DNA from: Bremia lactucae
Lineage: Eukaryota > Oomycota > Peronosporomycetes > Peronosporales > Peronosporaceae
Length of the DNA: 18,821 bases
Assembly (NCBI RefSeq): GCF_004359215.1
Contig: NC_090614.1
Span: 4,338,479-4,357,299 of the forward strand
Direction: 5' to 3'
Shown: piece by piece, positions 1 through 8,289 of the stretch
Layout: every line of letters begins with the position of its first letter
How positions within the stretch are numbered: position 1 is the first letter of the stretch
Position numbers and translations under genes: made by a program
Notes under the pieces: model-generated
Told to the model about the DNA's origin: nothing
The model's input: only the letters and a program-made list of their open reading frames with translations
The model's database searches: none

Positions 1-498
1 AAATTGGACAGCATTGCCAAGATTGCATCGTTTCCTACGGTCGAACTCATTCGTTCGACCGCACTCGTTTCTATGTCACTTAGAAAGGAGTAGCTTTCAG
101 GGGAAACATGATGCGTATTCCCACTATCACTCTAAAATGTCCATGTTAGATGTGGGAAATGTGGTCCTTGGACGGACTACAAAGTGCTACCAGGTGTAAC
201 GGGGCACTACGACTTGTACTGCACCGATACAAGTCCACTTCAAACTGCTTCAGTTGCGAGTGGTGTCTCACGTTATTTCACGTACACTAGTACGTGCAGA
301 GGAAGACTTCTCTTCAAGGTAACTAGCTTTAAGAGGGTAAAATGAAAACTGTATTAATATAATAAAGTGTCTCTCTTTCTGTCTTTGTAAATGCTAGCTT
401 AACTATAATCCAAAACTAAACATGTAATTAAATTCTTATCTCTATCTTGTCTGTAACTCTCTCTTTGATTACCCTACAGCTGATTAGTCTGCGGAATA

Positions 499-524
499 AA
501 TAGGTATAATAGCCTATACCTATT
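499..524 (+). repeat. Hairpin 1 inside LTR A copy 1
   Basis: The arms AATAGGTATA (499-508) and TATACCTATT (515-524) are perfectly complementary around a 6-nt loop. The matching site in the other LTR copy (16661-16682) keeps the stem although one pair differs (G504-C519 here, A-T there). A structured element in the LTR transcript is possible. Confidence 0.6.
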
Positions 525-570
525 CATAGATAGAATTCTGAATATTACTATATAAAGTAACATCCTGCAA

Positions 571-595
571 ATATTATCTACCTTTTAGATAATAT
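571..595 (+). repeat. Hairpin 2 inside LTR A copy 1
   Basis: The arms ATATTATCTA (571-580) and TAGATAATAT (586-595) are a perfect 10-bp inverted repeat with loop CCTTT. The second LTR copy retains it at 16736-16760, with one A-T pair changed to a G-T pair that can still wobble in RNA. Confidence 0.6.
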
Positions 596-855
596 ATTAA
601 TTAACAACCTTAAGTGTTAATTTCATGTAACGATATACCCGTTACACAGGTCACCTGTTTGTCGCGCTTTCGGCCAGCTGGGCCACCGTCGCAACTCAGA
701 ACTTTGTTCTCTTTCAGGGCTGCCGCAGAACAAGAACTGGGTGCAATATTACCAGCGATTTCACCGGCAGTAAACGCGACGAACTCGACACAGACACCCA
801 CAGTATTCCAATCAGAATCGAGTAAGAATGCCATTGATCTTTCATTTAGTATTTC

Positions 856-908
856 ATCCTTTCTGTATCAAATTTAAAAAAAATCATCCTTTCCGTATCA
901 AAATTAAA
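856..908 (+). repeat. Short direct repeat, two units
   Basis: The motif ATCCTTTCTGTATCAAA followed by TTTAAA recurs about 30 bp later with one C/T change and a small variation in the A-rich tail. It lies after the solo LTR, in sequence with no recognised gene. It looks like a local slippage or duplication product. Confidence 0.55.
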
Positions 909-1046
909 GTCTCTGCTTCACTTTAACTATCTCCTGTCGTTGTCGATTGCAAAGGTTGCTCGGTTGTTAATCATGAAAACATATGGCTATGTTAGCGCTT
1001 GGCGTATATATTTATCCAGATGTTGACCCATCAAATGTCCTAGAGT

Positions 1047-1077
1047 TAGCCAATCAAATAGCTTAGATTTAGCCAAT
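1047..1077 (+). promoter_or_regulatory. Paired CCAAT-like boxes
   Basis: TAGCCAAT occurs at 1047-1054 and again at 1070-1077, 23 bp apart, about 210-240 bp upstream of the coiled-coil gene. CCAAT boxes bind NF-Y-type factors in eukaryotes. Use here is inferred from motif and position only. Confidence 0.3.
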
Positions 1078-1088
1078 TATTCAATTCT

Positions 1089-1186
1089 GTGTCCGGAACG
1101 AAAAACGACCGTATCCGGAGCGAAAAACGACCGTATCCGGAACGAAAACGTCTAATGTCCGGATTAAAAACGTTTGTGTCCCGAGC
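1089..1186 (+). repeat. 22-bp tandem repeat array (4-5 units)
   Basis: Units start at 1089, 1111, 1133, 1155 and (partial) 1176. The core reads GTATCCGGAACGAAAAACG. The first two units differ only at the third base and at one internal A/G; later units are more diverged, and the fourth is 21 bp. There are no spacers, so it is not a CRISPR array. It ends about 100 bp upstream of the coiled-coil gene start, in its presumed 5' region. Confidence 0.85.
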
Positions 1187-1282
1187 CTAAGTAAAAATGC
1201 GACACATGTGCTTCCAAATTTGAGTACATAACACCAAATGGTTGCTTCGCTAAAATAAGCTATCGTTACACGATTAGAAGGT

Positions 1283-2338
1283 ATGACCGTGGTTGGTGTC
1301 GGCATTTCGTGGGATATGCAGCGTGCGCGTGAGAATGAGGCTCGATTGCGCTCGTTGCTGGAACAATCGAATGTCTCAGATGACATTTTACCACCGCCTG
1401 TACAACGATTATCCTTATCTGACGTGACGAGTAGCAAAGAACAGCAGCGGCAGGCGAATTTCGACAGCACGAGCGTTGCAAGTTTGGAACTCGCAAGCTC
1501 GAACGACCGTATCGCACAGCTAGAAAACCAGCTGCTGGATGCCGAAGAAACGATTTGCCACCTAAAAGCTGAGAAGCTTGCAGCGCTTCGCGACATCGAG
1601 CGACTTCTTGCCACAACGTCTGAAGGAGGTCGACAAGCGGCGAGGCAAGAGGACGCCAGTGGGCAGACACGTAACTTGGTTCTGGAGCTAAAAACGCAGT
1701 TGGCGGAGCAAAAGGAAGAGCATCGTTTACAACAGGAACGCCAGACTGCGATCATTCAAAACCAAGAGCGCGAGCTGCAGAATCTTCGTGACCAGTTGCT
1801 GGACACGACGAGACAATACGAGGATCTTCAGCAACGACACATGGATCTCCTCGAAGTGGATGATGAAGTGGCAATGCCACAAAGTGATCCAAAAGCGAAA
1901 ATGAGCTTGGAGACCGAAAGCAAGAGCGCCGTAAGTGACGAGACGGACAGCACATTACGACGAGGTCGGGCCCCTGCAAATGCCGATACCGTCAATTCTA
2001 AGTGGTTTGAAGAGCTTGTTCGGCACCCGACGCCACACTTTGATTTAAATTCGCCCGAGGTTGCGTATTTGCTTCGAGCGTGGACGATAGATATGAAAAA
2101 GTGGCGCTACTTGCGTCGGTGGCTTTTGCAAGTTGTGCAAACGAAAGGACCGCTTCCAGACGCCTTTCCCATGGCTGTCGAATTGCCTCGATTGTCGCCT
2201 GAAGTGCGTGATGGCTTTTTAACTTTAGTGCTTCCATTGCTTCGAAAGCAAACGGAACGGGATATTCTCGCTCATTGCCGTAAGTATAATGATGGAATCC
2301 ACACAGATGTGCGATTTCGTGTGGTTCCACGACCGTGA
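1283..2338 (+). CDS. Coiled-coil protein with distinct C-terminal domain, unknown function
   Basis: This is an intronless frame of 351 residues. Residues about 70-192 are rich in Glu, Gln, Leu, Lys and Arg with heptad-like leucine spacing, indicating a long alpha-helical coiled coil with one break near 112-130. Residues about 192-240 are acidic and Ser-rich, probably disordered. Residues about 240-351 form a separate block rich in Trp and Arg (motif MKKWRYLRRWLLQ at 271-283, then LPRLSPEVRDGF at 301-312) ending VVPRP, which looks globular. There is no signal peptide or membrane segment, so it is probably intracellular. The first ATG of the frame is used; an in-frame stop lies at 1256-1258, and Met12 is an alternative start. 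I do not recognise the family. A scaffold or cytoskeletal role is plausible for a coiled coil but not shown. Confidence 0.8.
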   Translation: MTVVGVGISWDMQRARENEARLRSLLEQSNVSDDILPPPVQRLSLSDVTSSKEQQRQANFDSTSVASLELASSNDRIAQLENQLLDAEETICHLKAEKLAALRDIERLLATTSEGGRQAARQEDASGQTRNLVLELKTQLAEQKEEHRLQQERQTAIIQNQERELQNLRDQLLDTTRQYEDLQQRHMDLLEVDDEVAMPQSDPKAKMSLETESKSAVSDETDSTLRRGRAPANADTVNSKWFEELVRHPTPHFDLNSPEVAYLLRAWTIDMKKWRYLRRWLLQVVQTKGPLPDAFPMAVELPRLSPEVRDGFLTLVLPLLRKQTERDILAHCRKYNDGIHTDVRFRVVPRP

Positions 2339-3570
2339 GTTGTCTAGATGACAACTATTGAAGGAAGGAAGGCCACAATGCTTTGTGTGATATCTACTAC
2401 CACACTTGTAATTTTGTGCTGCTGTTTGTAAGAACTTGCCATGTGTATTGTCTTGAATTACATTCGTACCGTCGATTTAGAAACATCAGATGTGGATTAT
2501 TGGGTCTGAAGTCGCGCGCACTTGTCTAGTTTTTATATTAAGGAAATTAAAACTTGCTCTTATTTCTTGGATTGACTTGAGTAAATTTGAAAAGCAGTTG
2601 TATATTTTAAATGTGCGCAACACCACATTTTATAGCATAACTTCTCTGTGGCCGTCACTGCTATCGACAAGTGATATCAATCCTACATTTATGTCCTCTA
2701 AGGACCATTAGTAATAATTGAGGTTGAGTAATATTGTCACGTGCCGATGATGTGAAATGGATCTACAGTAAACAAACCGCTACACACACTATTAGCCGTT
2801 AACTCATTTTCAGGGCCAATGCAGGTGATTCTGGTCTACTAAGTTGCATAAAAGGTCGACTGATGCGAAAAAAACGCCCTTCGCTAATCAACGAACGTTA
2901 CAGTCTTTAACCATTTCAACTTGTCGATACGCCTAGTGCCAGGGAATTTACAGGCACACATGGCAGTACATCCAGTAAGCAAAAAGACGGTACACAAATG
3001 AACAAAGCATTGCGCTCTATGGGCGGCCCCTTTTCAAATCTTAAAGATGTTTGTCCCGTTGAAAAGTAGCGGCACTACGACATCTCAAGGTCGCTTGTAA
3101 ATCCGTCCACTTACCAATTCTTTGCAACATTCAAGAAAATTATAAAATATAAAGGCGGGGATCAGAGATGAAAGACCAATTGTAGTGCAAAGAGTTGCTC
3201 ACGTGACTAGACGATATTATCAGACGGTGATGGCGGCGACTAATTGACATTTTTGCACCAGAAAAGTATCCCTGTGGATCGATATTTGTAAAGCAATTGT
3301 TACGAGCTCGCGATAGGAGCACTCCTGCCTATTTCAATTATACATTTGGGAGAGTAAAATACTTTTCTTAAAAATCTACAGAACACGGAAAAGCACAGAC
3401 GCAGCAGAGCTTATGATTCTGTTCTCGTGGTCTCCTATCCGATGATAATGAACGATAAACTTGACTTGATTAAGTGGCAAGAGACGCAACACTTGTATCA
3501 TTGCGCTACATTCGTGCCAGACAATGTCTTCATTACTTAATTACGCATTAAGCACAACAGCGTATTCTCA
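2339..3570. other. Intergenic, no gene recognised
   Basis: This AT-rich stretch lies between the coiled-coil gene and the carbonic anhydrase gene. The longest open frame (2490-2711) encodes 73 residues of low-complexity hydrophobic sequence with no motif. I see no RNA gene or element ends. The last about 100 bp presumably include the carbonic anhydrase promoter. Confidence 0.6.
3529..3542 (+). promoter_or_regulatory. Inr-like motif upstream of carbonic anhydrase gene
   Basis: TTCATTACTTAATT lies about 40 bp before the ATG and resembles the oomycete initiator core (TCATT followed by an A/T-rich tail). Another TCATT is at 3498. Motif match only. Confidence 0.3.
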
Positions 3571-4524
3571 ATGAAATGTATAGCTTCCATCGCCGCTGCT
3601 CTCGTCATTCATGACTTGTTTGTCTCCGCCATTGATTTCTCTGGACCCGTCGTGCAGAATACAAAACCTGCTCGTTGGGGCTACCGTATCAGTGACCCAC
3701 GAATGGTGGACTGTGATCGATGGGCCGACCAATGGGAAACTTGTGGTGGTGTGCGGCAGTCTCCCATCAATATCGTGCCTTCTAAGACTGTTCAACGCCA
3801 AAAGAACCCACTTGTCTTTAGTGGAATGTGCTCGCACTTTAATCTGTCGGCACCTCACGAGCCCCTTCAGGCTAATCAATTAGGAGGTAGAGGGCTTTCT
3901 CTTTTCGATCTATACACAACTTGTATTAACTTGTCATGATCGAATAGGTAATTGTGGTGTTTATTTGCAAGACGTATTCTACATGTTGGCACATTTTCAT
4001 CTACACGCTCCGTCTGAGCACACTATCAATGGCAAGGCCATGAGTGGTGAGATCCACTTTGTGCACAAATCCAGCGTTTCCGATGATCTTCTGGTGATAG
4101 GCGTCTTCCTTGTGATTGACGTAACGTCTGATCCGTGGTTGGCTCCTCTTCTTGATGCTCTTGAACAAGTCAACTCGGCTGCTCAGACCGAGGCTGTTTT
4201 GGTGCAACTGTAAGCTTTCTTCGCACTGATTGTCTTACACACTTACTCAACACTGTCGTGATCCTGCTACATAGGTCCCCATACTATAGATTAATTCGTC
4301 GCGCCTTACAAGGTGGTGCCGTTTACAACTACCCAGGTAGCCTTACTACTCCTGGTTGCGACGAGACGGTTAATTGGTGGGTGGTCGAAACCCCAATTTC
4401 TATTTCTTCCATCGACTTTGGTCGTTTACACCAGGACCTGGTCGAGTACCTTATCACGGCCAATGGCAATAATGCGCGTCCGGCTCAACCTCTTCGGAAC
4501 CGAATTGTGTCGCGGTACACATAA
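3571..4524 (+). CDS. Secreted alpha-class carbonic anhydrase (3 exons)
   Basis: Exons 3571-3886, 3948-4209 and 4275-4524 join in frame to 275 residues. The enzyme family interconverts CO2 and bicarbonate. An N-terminal hydrophobic segment with probable cleavage after FVSA (about residue 20) predicts secretion. QSPINI (63-68) is the family signature. The zinc ligands are His123 and His125 (FHLH) and His142 (EIHFVH). Glu129 and Glu140 match conserved Glu106 and Glu117 of human CA II, and Thr217 in GSLTTPGC matches the proton-relay Thr199. Cys58 and Cys221 sit where secreted members form a disulphide. The C terminus (RPAQPLRNRIV) is the normal family end. The set is complete, so it should be active. 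Oomycetes carry several such secreted enzymes, proposed to act at the plant interface; that role is inferred here. Confidence 0.93.
3887..3947 (+). other. Intron 1 of carbonic anhydrase gene
   Basis: This is a 61-bp GT-AG intron in phase 1 (donor GTAGAG, acceptor AATAG, branch-like ATTAAC at 3925-3930). Removing it joins LGG to NCGVYLQ and removes an in-frame stop. Confidence 0.88.
4210..4274 (+). other. Intron 2 of carbonic anhydrase gene
   Basis: This is a 65-bp GT-AG intron in phase 2 (donor GTAAGC, acceptor ACATAG). Splicing joins VLVQL to SPYYRLIRRAL in the correct frame and avoids the immediate TAA at 4211. Confidence 0.88.
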
Positions 4525-4956
4525 GTCTTCAGCTGTAAGACTCGTGGCGAACGGCAAAGTCCTCTTAAATGGTAAAACTACATTGGTACTGGAAGCAAAC
4601 TCGACGTGTTTACCACGCGTCACAACTCAGTTCTGTAGGCACACTTGTGTAAGATCGGCAAGTCACCGTCATAAGCAAATAATATACTTTAGTTATGTAT
4701 GGAATTAAAACTGGGAACCTTCTGCCAGCGTTATAAATTTAACGTAGAGGATATGTAAAGGTTCTTGTCCCTTGCAACATTTGCTATCTAAGGACTAAAG
4801 CGAGAATCGAAATTGCAATTAATGCGTTTATCGCTGGAGACCGTGGGACATATTTGACGTGTCTGAGAAGCATGTGCGATGTAACGAGGGGACTAGGCCA
4901 ATCAAAATAACGACTCAACAACGCAGTAATGCTTGCTTTTTTGCATTGATGACATA

Positions 4957-4979
4957 ACCGCTTCGTCAGACGAAGTGGT
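4957..4979. repeat. Short palindrome
   Basis: ACCGCTTCGTC (4957-4967) and GACGAAGTGGT (4969-4979) are complementary in 10 of 11 positions around a single central A. It lies in intergenic sequence and its role is unknown. Confidence 0.5.
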
Positions 4980-5340
4980 GATATCTATCAGACGATGACA
5001 CGGATCGAATTCTTTAAACGATGTTCATCACGCCTCGCGATATCTGCTGAGATTAAATTCATCATCACAACGTTTTCCTGTTGCATCCCGATCGCTTTGA
5101 GCTGGTGATTAAGCGTGACAAGCAAATTTCAAAAAAAACTTCCATCTTAATTTTTTCACATTCACAGCTACATGCCACACCCTTTCATTAGCACTAAACT
5201 TGATAATGAGTTCGAAATACGTAAGGCTATACATGAAATGAGAATTTTAATTCAAGAAACGACGAGCTGGCATTAGTGGAGCAGTGCGCAGTTCCCGAGT
5301 ATTCGGCTCCATGGGAGCGTCTTTATATTTATGTCAATGC

Positions 5341-5390
5341 CTTGACGGCTTGCTAGATTAAAAGAAAATTATACTTAGCAAGCCGTCAAG
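5341..5390. repeat. Perfect 15-bp inverted repeat with 20-nt loop
   Basis: CTTGACGGCTTGCTA (5341-5355) and TAGCAAGCCGTCAAG (5376-5390) are exact reverse complements separated by an A-rich 20-nt loop. It lies about 150 bp upstream of the kinase start. It could be the end structure of a small MITE-like element, a structured RNA, or a terminator-like hairpin; the sequence does not decide. Confidence 0.8.
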
Positions 5391-5407
5391 CTATTAAGAA
5401 ATAAGCT

Positions 5408-5420
5408 GCTCATTCGTAAT
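5408..5420 (+). promoter_or_regulatory. Inr-like motif, kinase gene (upstream)
   Basis: GCTCATTCGTAAT closely matches the beginning of the oomycete initiator consensus (GCTCATTYNCAWTTT) and lies about 130 bp upstream of the receptor-kinase ATG. Confidence 0.4.
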
Positions 5421-5435
5421 ACATTACTACCCTCT

Positions 5436-5448
5436 TTCATTCTAATTT
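5436..5448 (+). promoter_or_regulatory. Inr-like motif, kinase gene (downstream)
   Basis: TTCATTCTAATTT is a second initiator-like match, about 100 bp before the start codon. Either this or the 5408 site could mark the transcription start. Confidence 0.4.
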
Positions 5449-5541
5449 AGAGCAAAAGTTTTGTGGAAAATAAAGTCTTACAACAAGCACAAATAGCAAT
5501 ATTATGCTTAAATTAAGGACGTAAAACCTCAGAAGACCAAA

Positions 5542-8174
5542 ATGACGTGCTCACCAAAGTTGACGCTTTGGACGTTTCTAGTGGTCTTTCGCGCTCGCGC
5601 AATTGGTGGCCGAACCTCCTCGCATTCCAACGCTGCTGTAAGTGGTCTCACGTTGGCAGAAAGTCTGGCCCAGGAATGGTTTACTGACAATTTTAACGAC
5701 AATGAGACGCAACTAGCCGTGAGCGTGAACTCAGCGCTGAAGAATCTCACGAGCAAGGATATGATATGCAATGGAAGCCCGTCAATACAGCGGCGAACAG
5801 ACAAGATGACTCCAAATGGAGGCTGTCCAGCTATTTTTACGTCCATGAACGGCTCGTGCTCGTGCTTGACAACTGGATATTCAGACACAAACACGTTCGA
5901 GTTTTACGTCAGACTCCGAGGCGACGAAGGCATGGAATATTACCCAAAATCACTCGATTCGTCTACTATTTTGGCCATTGACTCAATTCGTACGCTGCTC
6001 GTACCGCCGGACCTTACGACGCTGTTAGTGATGACGATGCATGGAGGAAAAATAAATACTGACGGCCACCTGTATTATCAGAAAGATCGTTGGTGAAGGG
6101 ATGTACCCCCAAACTATTAAATTCGTACTTCAGGATCGAGGCGTGCCTGGCTTGACGCTGCCAATTGCCATGGTAAAGGATGGCACTTTAAGCCTCACGA
6201 CAGTGTAAGAGACTGTGTCTTTGTATGCACGTTATTATTACTCTAACTTACGAATGTGAGATCTGGTAGGTCAATAGAGAATATCGACATGTCTTCAGTT
6301 GCTCAATCTGTAGCAGCATTTTATCCGTCAACGACTATAAACATGTACAATTACAGGATATTAAATTTGATAGGTGATTTCTCATTATTCCCTCTTTTAT
6401 AGCACGCTTCGAAATTGCAATTTGGACCAATTTGGATACAACTTTTTTAAAGGATTGAATAGTGTTCGATACTTGTGCGTGGAATGAAACAATTCGTTTG
6501 CATGAGCGTATACGTGCTGAATGTTTAGTTGTGGTCGTATTTAATCAGAGATCTGTCGTCCAACCACTTGACAGCTCCATACGTTGGCTCGTCGATTGCT
6601 CACACTTGTTCGAATCAATTTTGTGCTGTCGAAGTCTTGTATGCAAGTTTATTGTTTGTTTGAGTACTAGCATTGATATGCTTGATTTCGTGTTTATGTA
6701 GAAATCTCACGAACAACAGCATTGCTACGTTCCCAACGATTGTGTTTAATGTTGACAATTTGCAAGAACTGTAAGTATATCGTTCCAAATTCTTAACACG
6801 ACTAAAAGGAAAGCGCAATAATTGCAGCTATATCGCCAAGAATGCCATTTCCGATTTCAATATCACCTCGACGGTATTTCGCGCCATTCAAGCTCTTGTA
6901 GCCTTTGACGCAGACTTACCTTCCAATGCGGCAACGTGTTTGGATGGATCGTGGCACACTGCGCACAATCGTAACTTTTGTGTACTCAACATGCTAGACG
7001 CTAAAGGTACACTTATTAGTGTCAGCAGTGGAGCAAACCTATTTCCGCTAATTTTGCATTCCTTGCAGCAGAAAATTCGTCTTTGGGCCATTCAAGGTCG
7101 ATGCTAATCGGTTTAATCGGTGGTGGCTGTGTGCTTGCGGTGATTGGGATTATAAGCATTGTTTGGCGATGTAAAAAGGATGAGCACTTATTATTGACAA
7201 AATTGGATTCCTTTATTCAAGACTGTGGTGATACTCGTGATGAGGACGACAATCGTGTGCAAGTGAATCCAGTGTTTTTAAATGACCCTGTGATTATAAC
7301 GAATCGCCTTGAATACAAGCTCATTAAAATGGGTCAATGTGTAAGCACGGGAGGCTTTGGTGTTGTATTCATGGGAGTATATCGAGGTCGTCGTGTCGCC
7401 ATTAAGAAGATACGCCCTGATCGATCGGTCACTACTGCAGAGGTCGAGATGTTTCTGAAAGAAATTATTTTGATGGCAGTGCTCTATCATCCGCGGATTG
7501 TCGAGTTCATTGGTGTCGCGTGGGATGATCTGAGGCACTTGTCAGCCGTCACTGAATACATGGACAATGGGGATTTGTGCCAAGTCTTACACAATTACAA
7601 ACTTAAGGGCGAACGACTGTCGTGGAAGTCCCATAAAGCCACAATTGCACTTCATATTGCCGAAGCATTGTCTTACCTTCACAGCCGTCGGCCTACAATT
7701 GTTCACCGTGATTTGAAATCCAAAAACGTGCTCTTGAACATGCATTTCGAGGCAAAATTAAGTGACTTTGGGATCTCTCGGATGCGCTACTTAGTCGAAA
7801 CGCATATGACAGCAGGAGTTGGGACGGCATTCTGGATTGCTCCAGAGGTTTTGTTAGGTCGAGATTACGACGAAGCCGCTGATATTTTTTCGTTTGGAGT
7901 CGTGCTATCGGAAATTGATACGGACGAGTACCCATATTGGAATAATACCAATGCCTCAAATCGTGGCAAAATTCAAGAAGCCGAGATTTTGAGCTTGGTG
8001 GCCGAAGGTACGTTGCGCCCGCAGTTTTCAGTTGATTGTCCTAAAGCAATTCAAGATTTGGCCGACTGTTGTTTGCTGCAAGACCCTAAAACTCGCCCTA
8101 CCGCTGATGAGATCATCGATACTTTACAGCATATAAAAATTCAAGTAGGATGCCGGGTTTCTTTGGGTGTTTAG
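5542..8174 (+). CDS. LRR receptor-like kinase, TKL family (8 exons)
   Basis: Exons 5542-6023, 6082-6204, 6270-6344, 6403-6474, 6549-6638, 6702-6770, 6828-7006 and 7069-8174 join in frame to 731 residues. A weak N-terminal hydrophobic segment (8-17) suggests a signal peptide. The ectodomain has a Cys-containing region with a GSCSCLTTGYSD motif, then leucine-rich repeats about 150-320 (RNCNLDQF, YLDLSSNHL, VLNLTNNSI) and a Cys-bearing cap (CLDGSW). A transmembrane helix spans about 375-397, followed by basic WRCKK. The kinase has VAIKK (Lys476), the helix C Glu495, HRDLKSKN (Asp578), DFG (Asp596) and APE (621-623), so it is predicted to be catalytically active with Ser/Thr specificity. The glycine loop reads VSTGGFG, with the first Gly replaced. 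Ligand and pathway are unknown. Exon 5 is the least certain part of the model. Confidence 0.88.
6024..6081 (+). other. Kinase gene intron 1
   Basis: 58 bp, phase 2, donor GTTAGT, branch-like ACTGAC, acceptor TATCAG. It restores the frame that otherwise stops at 6094. Confidence 0.75.
6205..6269 (+). other. Kinase gene intron 2
   Basis: 65 bp, phase 2, donor GTAAGA, branch-like CTAACTTA near 6243, acceptor GGTAG. It joins SLTTV to SIENIDMS. Confidence 0.8.
6345..6402 (+). other. Kinase gene intron 3
   Basis: 58 bp, phase 2, weak donor GTACAA, acceptor TTATAG. It is the only nearby donor in the right phase; it joins STTIN(I) to TLRNCNLDQF. Confidence 0.7.
6475..6548 (+). other. Kinase gene intron 4
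   Basis: 74 bp, phase 2, donor GTGCGT, acceptor AATCAG. It joins SVRY to LDLSSNHL. If exon 5 were skipped, intron 4 would run 6475-6701 and the frame would still hold. Confidence 0.65.
6639..6701 (+). other. Kinase gene intron 5
   Basis: 63 bp, phase 2, donor GTATGC, acceptor TGTAG. It joins CAVEV to LNLTNNSIATFP. Confidence 0.65.
6771..6827 (+). other. Kinase gene intron 6
   Basis: 57 bp, phase 2, ideal donor GTAAGT, branch-like CTTAACA, acceptor TTGCAG. Confidence 0.85.
7007..7068 (+). other. Kinase gene intron 7
   Basis: 62 bp, phase 1, donor GTACAC, branch-like GCTAATTT, acceptor TTGCAG. It lies just before the transmembrane exon. Confidence 0.82.
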
Positions 8175-8226
8175 ACGGACTTTTTTGTAATCAATGAATT
8201 TTGTAACATGAAATTACTGTTTCTAA

Positions 8227-8238
8227 ATCATTTTTAAA
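8227..8238 (+). promoter_or_regulatory. Inr-like motif before Cys-rich secreted protein gene
   Basis: ATCATTTTTAAA lies about 60 bp upstream of the ATG at 8290, within the 115-bp gap after the kinase stop. It supports an independent transcript for the downstream gene. Confidence 0.4.
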
Positions 8239-8289
8239 GTGACGTAATTCTTGAAATAGATCTTTTTATCTTTGCTATTGGAGTCCAGC

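Larger units (their letters stand above)
195..646 (+). mobile_element. Solo LTR, family A (Gypsy-type), copy 1
   Basis: The 452-bp segment begins TGTAACGGGG and ends CCCGTTACA, so it has TG...CA ends within a longer inverted terminal repeat. It is flanked by CAGG on both sides (191-194 and 647-650), a target-site duplication. No retroelement coding sequence adjoins it, so it is a solo LTR left by LTR-LTR recombination. A second, diverged copy in the same orientation lies at 16385-16813. Shared blocks include the start, the segment around 283-305 with CGTACACTAGTACGTGC, and the last about 75 bp. The superfamily label is inferred from LTR form and from the adjacent gag type elsewhere in the window. 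Confidence 0.88.
2..877 (+). pseudogene. Unidentified reading frame split by a solo LTR
   Basis: A frame open from the left edge (position 2) to the LTR at 195 resumes in the same frame after it and stays open to about 874. The LTR plus one 4-bp duplication is 456 bp, a multiple of three, so excision restores one continuous frame of over 130 codons. No domain is recognisable. The upstream part is rich in Ser, His and Arg; the downstream part includes a Thr/Ser/Pro/Ala-rich stretch near 735-800. The family is unknown and there is no clear start codon within the window. It could be a chance frame, a remnant of an old transposon, or an inactivated gene. The only support is frame continuity, so confidence is low. 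Confidence 0.25.
4525..5541. other. Intergenic with two inverted repeats
   Basis: No coding frame here has support. The stretch contains a short palindrome (4957-4979), a perfect 15-bp-arm hairpin (5341-5390) and two Inr-like motifs before the kinase gene. Confidence 0.6.

Noticed and set aside
1089..1186. Possible CRISPR-like array
   Set aside because: Units are contiguous without spacers, in a eukaryotic genome; it is a minisatellite.
1081..1755. Long minus-strand frame overlapping the coiled-coil gene
   Set aside because: It is Ser/Cys/Arg-rich antisense of the coiled-coil coding sequence and repeats; a shadow of codon bias, not a gene.
2490..2711. 73-residue open frame in the intergenic region
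   Set aside because: No motif, low-complexity AT-rich composition, no promoter-like signal; consistent with chance.
6462..6701. Frame of 79 residues inside the kinase gene
   Set aside because: It crosses introns 4 and 5 of the kinase model, and its product shows no domain; the spliced LRR reading explains the region better.
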